Below are positions 11,718 to 14,007 of a stretch of 14,007 nt of DNA, piece after piece; the first letter of the stretch is position 1, and the number at the start of each line of letters is the position of its first letter. Where the stretch lies: contig JAPLZT010000114.1 of the NCBI GenBank assembly GCA_026394855.1, positions 1 through 14,007 of the forward strand, read 5' to 3'. The DNA is from Candidatus Woesebacteria bacterium (GTDB lineage Bacteria > Patescibacteriota > Microgenomatia > UBA8517). Made by a program: the position numbers and the translations under genes. The notes under the pieces are model-generated. The model had not been told where the DNA came from. It did no database searches and saw only the letters and a program-made list of their open reading frames with translations.

Positions 11718-13339
11718 ATCTTCCTACAGTATATACTTTCAAAATTAGTCCTTAAACACTTTGTGGTTGGATCTGTTTTGTAACCAACGAATACGATTTC
11801 GTTGGCCGGATCCCTAATCTCAAAAACCTTAGTCAAAAAATGTTCCTTCGCCTGTGATTCAGAAATAGTTAATTCATCCCCGACTAAAATCTGTTCCTTA
11901 TAAATATCTTTCTCCCATTCAACACCTCTTGTTTCGATATTTTGAAATTTGTAACTGCTATTGAAAACAATATTTGTATAGTAATTTTCTTTAATTTTTC
12001 CACCAACTGAATTTTGTAGTTTTTCCGGAGATAGTTTAGAAAAAAACGCAAATTCTATATAGAAAGGTTTTATTCTTTCCTGATCAATAACGTAGGTAAT
12101 CTTAGGATTATTAACAATTTCCTGAGTCAATTTATCAAAACCCCAGTTCCATACATTAGCCCGCTCATAAGGTAAAAGAACAAAATATGATCTCCAAAGA
12201 AAAATGAAGGATATTGGAATCAAAACGGTTAGCATCAGATAAGATACCTTTTTATATTTTAATAATAAATAATCAAAACCCAGCGTAATAACTAAAACCA
12301 TTGGCAAAAGCATAGGAAGTCCCCTTTGAGAAGAGAAGGGATCTTTAATCAGAGCTAAAGGAATAGGAATAATTACAAGAAGAAACATCAAAAATCTATT
12401 AAATATTTTCTTTTTTTCTTTTATCAATTGATACAATCCGGCCAAATATGGAACAACCAGCCAAAAATAAAATACTGATAGCCCAGGAGCCGATCTTTGC
12501 AAGTCATAATCTTCAAGCAGAAATAGATTTCGTGGTGAAAAATAGCCCAAATATCTGGATGCAAATTCCCTGACAAAAGAAAGCGGATACGATAAAAGCG
12601 TCGGAAAAATCGAAATCTTTTTTACTTGAGTGATAATCAATTCCTGGTAGAATAGTCCCCCTTTAGCAAAAAATGCGGGTGTAAAGAAAAGATATATATT
12701 GGGAATTTGTATTATTAAAGCAACAATCGTTCCCCACAAGGAAAACCTCCTAAAAACAATAATACTTGTAATAAGTATAAACGGAGCCAAATACCTTTCG
12801 AAGTGTGCACCATAAGTAGATAGCGAAAGAATGATATACGCCCAAAATAGAAATCTTGGCTTATTAATTCCCAGCCATAAAAATAAAATTCCTAAACTTA
12901 GTAATATAAATCCTAAGTTTATTTCATACCCAACCCGGCTATAAAAAATTGCCCATGGAGATATTGCTAAAATTCCGGAAGCAATAAGCCCCTTTCTCCC
13001 GGAAAAGAAAAAATAAATTAGAAGTACTCCGACAACACCGGATAAAGCTGATATCAATCTTGCAGAAAGAGCACTCAATCCAATAATCTTTATAGGTATT
13101 GTTGTTAAATATGTGTAAAGCGGCGGGGAATATGAACCAAAAAACCTAAAGGCCATTGGGAAACTTTTACCATATTCATCTTTTCCGGTTTCCAGTATTG
13201 AATGCGCATTATAAGCACTCACTGCCTCATCAACGTATAATCCATTAGGAATTTCTCCCAATTTGTAAAATCTTAAAAACAGGGAAAGTAAAATTATCAA
13301 AATTAGCAAAACAATTTCTTTAAATTTACCTAATTTCAT
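11714..13339 (-). CDS. GT39/PMT-like polyprenyl-phosphate-sugar glycosyltransferase (PMT5)
   Basis: A 541-residue polytopic paralogue without any heptamer tract. First transmembrane helix about 8-23, YVDEAVSAYNAHSILETG with D37/E38, SYSPPLYTYLT in place of DYKP (69-79), and SPWAIFYSRVGYEIN with R135 and E139. The extracytoplasmic tail ends with an unusual KCLRTNFESIYCRKI, which carries two cysteines and extends about 14 residues past where its sisters stop. The ATG at 13339 overlaps the previous gene by 14 nt; no clear ribosome-binding site, so coupling is likely. Its stop is TGA, overlapping the next ATG. Outer-face sugar transfer is inferred from the family; the acceptor is unknown. Confidence 0.87.
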   Translation of the reverse strand: MKLGKFKEIVLLILIILLSLFLRFYKLGEIPNGLYVDEAVSAYNAHSILETGKDEYGKSFPMAFRFFGSYSPPLYTYLTTIPIKIIGLSALSARLISALSGVVGVLLIYFFFSGRKGLIASGILAISPWAIFYSRVGYEINLGFILLSLGILFLWLGINKPRFLFWAYIILSLSTYGAHFERYLAPFILITSIIVFRRFSLWGTIVALIIQIPNIYLFFTPAFFAKGGLFYQELIITQVKKISIFPTLLSYPLSFVREFASRYLGYFSPRNLFLLEDYDLQRSAPGLSVFYFWLVVPYLAGLYQLIKEKKKIFNRFLMFLLVIIPIPLALIKDPFSSQRGLPMLLPMVLVITLGFDYLLLKYKKVSYLMLTVLIPISFIFLWRSYFVLLPYERANVWNWGFDKLTQEIVNNPKITYVIDQERIKPFYIEFAFFSKLSPEKLQNSVGGKIKENYYTNIVFNSSYKFQNIETRGVEWEKDIYKEQILVGDELTISESQAKEHFLTKVFEIRDPANEIVFVGYKTDPTTKCLRTNFESIYCRKI

Positions 13340-13997
13340 ATGAGATAATCTGAATTAGAACCAAAACTAAAACAACAATAAATATCTTTATATATTTAGA
13401 TTGCATCTTTTTAAGCCCTTCGTTAATTGAAACTACGAAAAACGGAAAAAGAGAAAAAGGTCCCAAATTATTTTTGCTGCCGATTATCGAAAGAATTGCC
13501 AGTGGAATAAAAAACGATAACAACCAAAATAGTTTATCTTTCTTAGAAAAAAAACTATATACACCTAAGAAGAAAAATGGCAAGAAGACATATGGAAATT
13601 TCTCAAATTCCTTAATTCCTACTCTTTGCCTCGGGGTGTTGGCAAAAAAATAGAGATTGGGATCAATATTTTCAAACAAGTTTGTAGTAACTCTATTAAA
13701 AATAATTGATTCTTTTCTTTCCTCGAGCCAATATCCGAGTCTTAAAAATTTATAAGGATAGGCTCTCAAGCGCATGTCGATTATTCTTCTGTCATCATTT
13801 GAAATAGCGGTTAGTGAAGGCCTATTTGTTGTTTGGATTTGGAAAAATAATACCGGAACAAATAACAATAAAAAGAATTTGTTATTTTTAACAAGTAATA
13901 TTGCTGCCAAAAGAACCAATACCCCTAAAAGAAAATTTACAGAAAATATTTTGTAGATCCAAAGATTTGCAAAAAGAGAGATTAATGAGCTAATCAT
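13326..13997 (-). CDS. Short multi-spanning membrane protein, possibly a GT-C C-terminal half
   Basis: A 223-residue membrane protein I cannot assign to a named family. Two hydrophobic segments (about 5-35 and 41-52) precede a soluble loop of about 75 residues rich in charged residues, containing NDDRRIIDMRLRAYP (66-80) and DPNLYFFANTPRQRVG (112-127; key D112, P113, Y116, F117, R124). Further membrane segments follow (about 134-150, 154-168 and 205-219). The DPNLYFF stretch resembles the outer loop that precedes the C-terminal helices of the GT39 neighbours (for example FSPKYLFL), but there is no DE motif or N-terminal catalytic part. It is complete at the N-terminus, since an in-frame TAA lies two codons before the ATG at 13997. 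It may be an accessory subunit of the cluster. Confidence 0.75.
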   Translation of the reverse strand: MISSLISLFANLWIYKIFSVNFLLGVLVLLAAILLVKNNKFFLLLFVPVLFFQIQTTNRPSLTAISNDDRRIIDMRLRAYPYKFLRLGYWLEERKESIIFNRVTTNLFENIDPNLYFFANTPRQRVGIKEFEKFPYVFLPFFFLGVYSFFSKKDKLFWLLSFFIPLAILSIIGSKNNLGPFSLFPFFVVSINEGLKKMQSKYIKIFIVVLVLVLIQIISYEIR

Positions 13998-14007
13998 TTT
14001 TTACCGG

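Noticed and set aside
1..14007. Alternative genetic code (UGA as glycine)
   Set aside because: TGA ends PMT1 and PMT5 at sensible places, the latter in an ATGA overlap with the next gene, so the standard bacterial code fits.

Overview
This 14 kb window is AT-rich (about one third G+C by eye) and is almost entirely glycosyltransferase genes. The families present are tandem GT39/PMT-like membrane proteins with a shared N-terminal block (an acidic DE pair followed by GYNAYSILKTG), a PTPS-related membrane protein, a WaaE-like GT2 and an AbiEii/DUF6922-like pair. Together with the weak ribosome-binding sites, this points to a Candidate Phyla Radiation bacterium, most likely Microgenomates/OP11. 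That is inference from gene content, because no taxonomic marker gene is present. TGA is a stop codon for two genes, so the code is not the UGA-glycine code of Gracilibacteria/SR1.

Layout. From 13997 down to 2864 on the minus strand runs one tightly packed array: a short membrane protein (13326-13997), two GT39-like enzymes (11714-13339, 10131-11717), a PTPS-related GT-C-like membrane protein (8681-10147), three more GT39-like enzymes (7044-8699, 5417-7057, 3756-5399) and a GT2 (2864-3754). Six consecutive junctions overlap or nearly touch (4 to 19 nt overlaps, then 17 nt and 1 nt gaps), as in a single transcription unit. The array then meets a plus-strand two-gene unit (1943-2867), an AbiEii-type nucleotidyltransferase with a small DUF6922-like partner, whose last stop codon overlaps the GT2 stop. 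A 143-157 bp regulatory region (about 1797-1942) holds a terminator-like hairpin and a 40-bp imperfect palindrome. Beyond it, an SDR oxidoreductase (1089-1796) and a GT4 glycosyltransferase (157-1071) form a second minus-strand pair. The last 156 bases hold only hairpins, one of them terminator-like.

How the genes fit. GT39 enzymes use polyprenyl-phosphate-linked sugars on the outer face of the membrane; GT2 and GT4 enzymes use nucleotide sugars on the inner face. The likely job of the cluster is building and decorating a cell-surface glycan or glycoprotein. The donor and acceptor sugars cannot be read from sequence.

Most unusual feature. Between about 3000 and 10350 at least eleven short tracts with a strict 7-bp period lie inside the glycosyltransferase coding sequences, in several sequence families and in both orientations. 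They stay open in frame and encode local peptide replacements or insertions. Two tracts give nearly the same decapeptide in two unrelated enzymes. They resemble the heptameric STRR sequences of filamentous cyanobacteria, but here they lie in surface-glycan genes. A second oddity is a GT4 whose C-terminal domain appears to have lost roughly 45-50 residues in frame.
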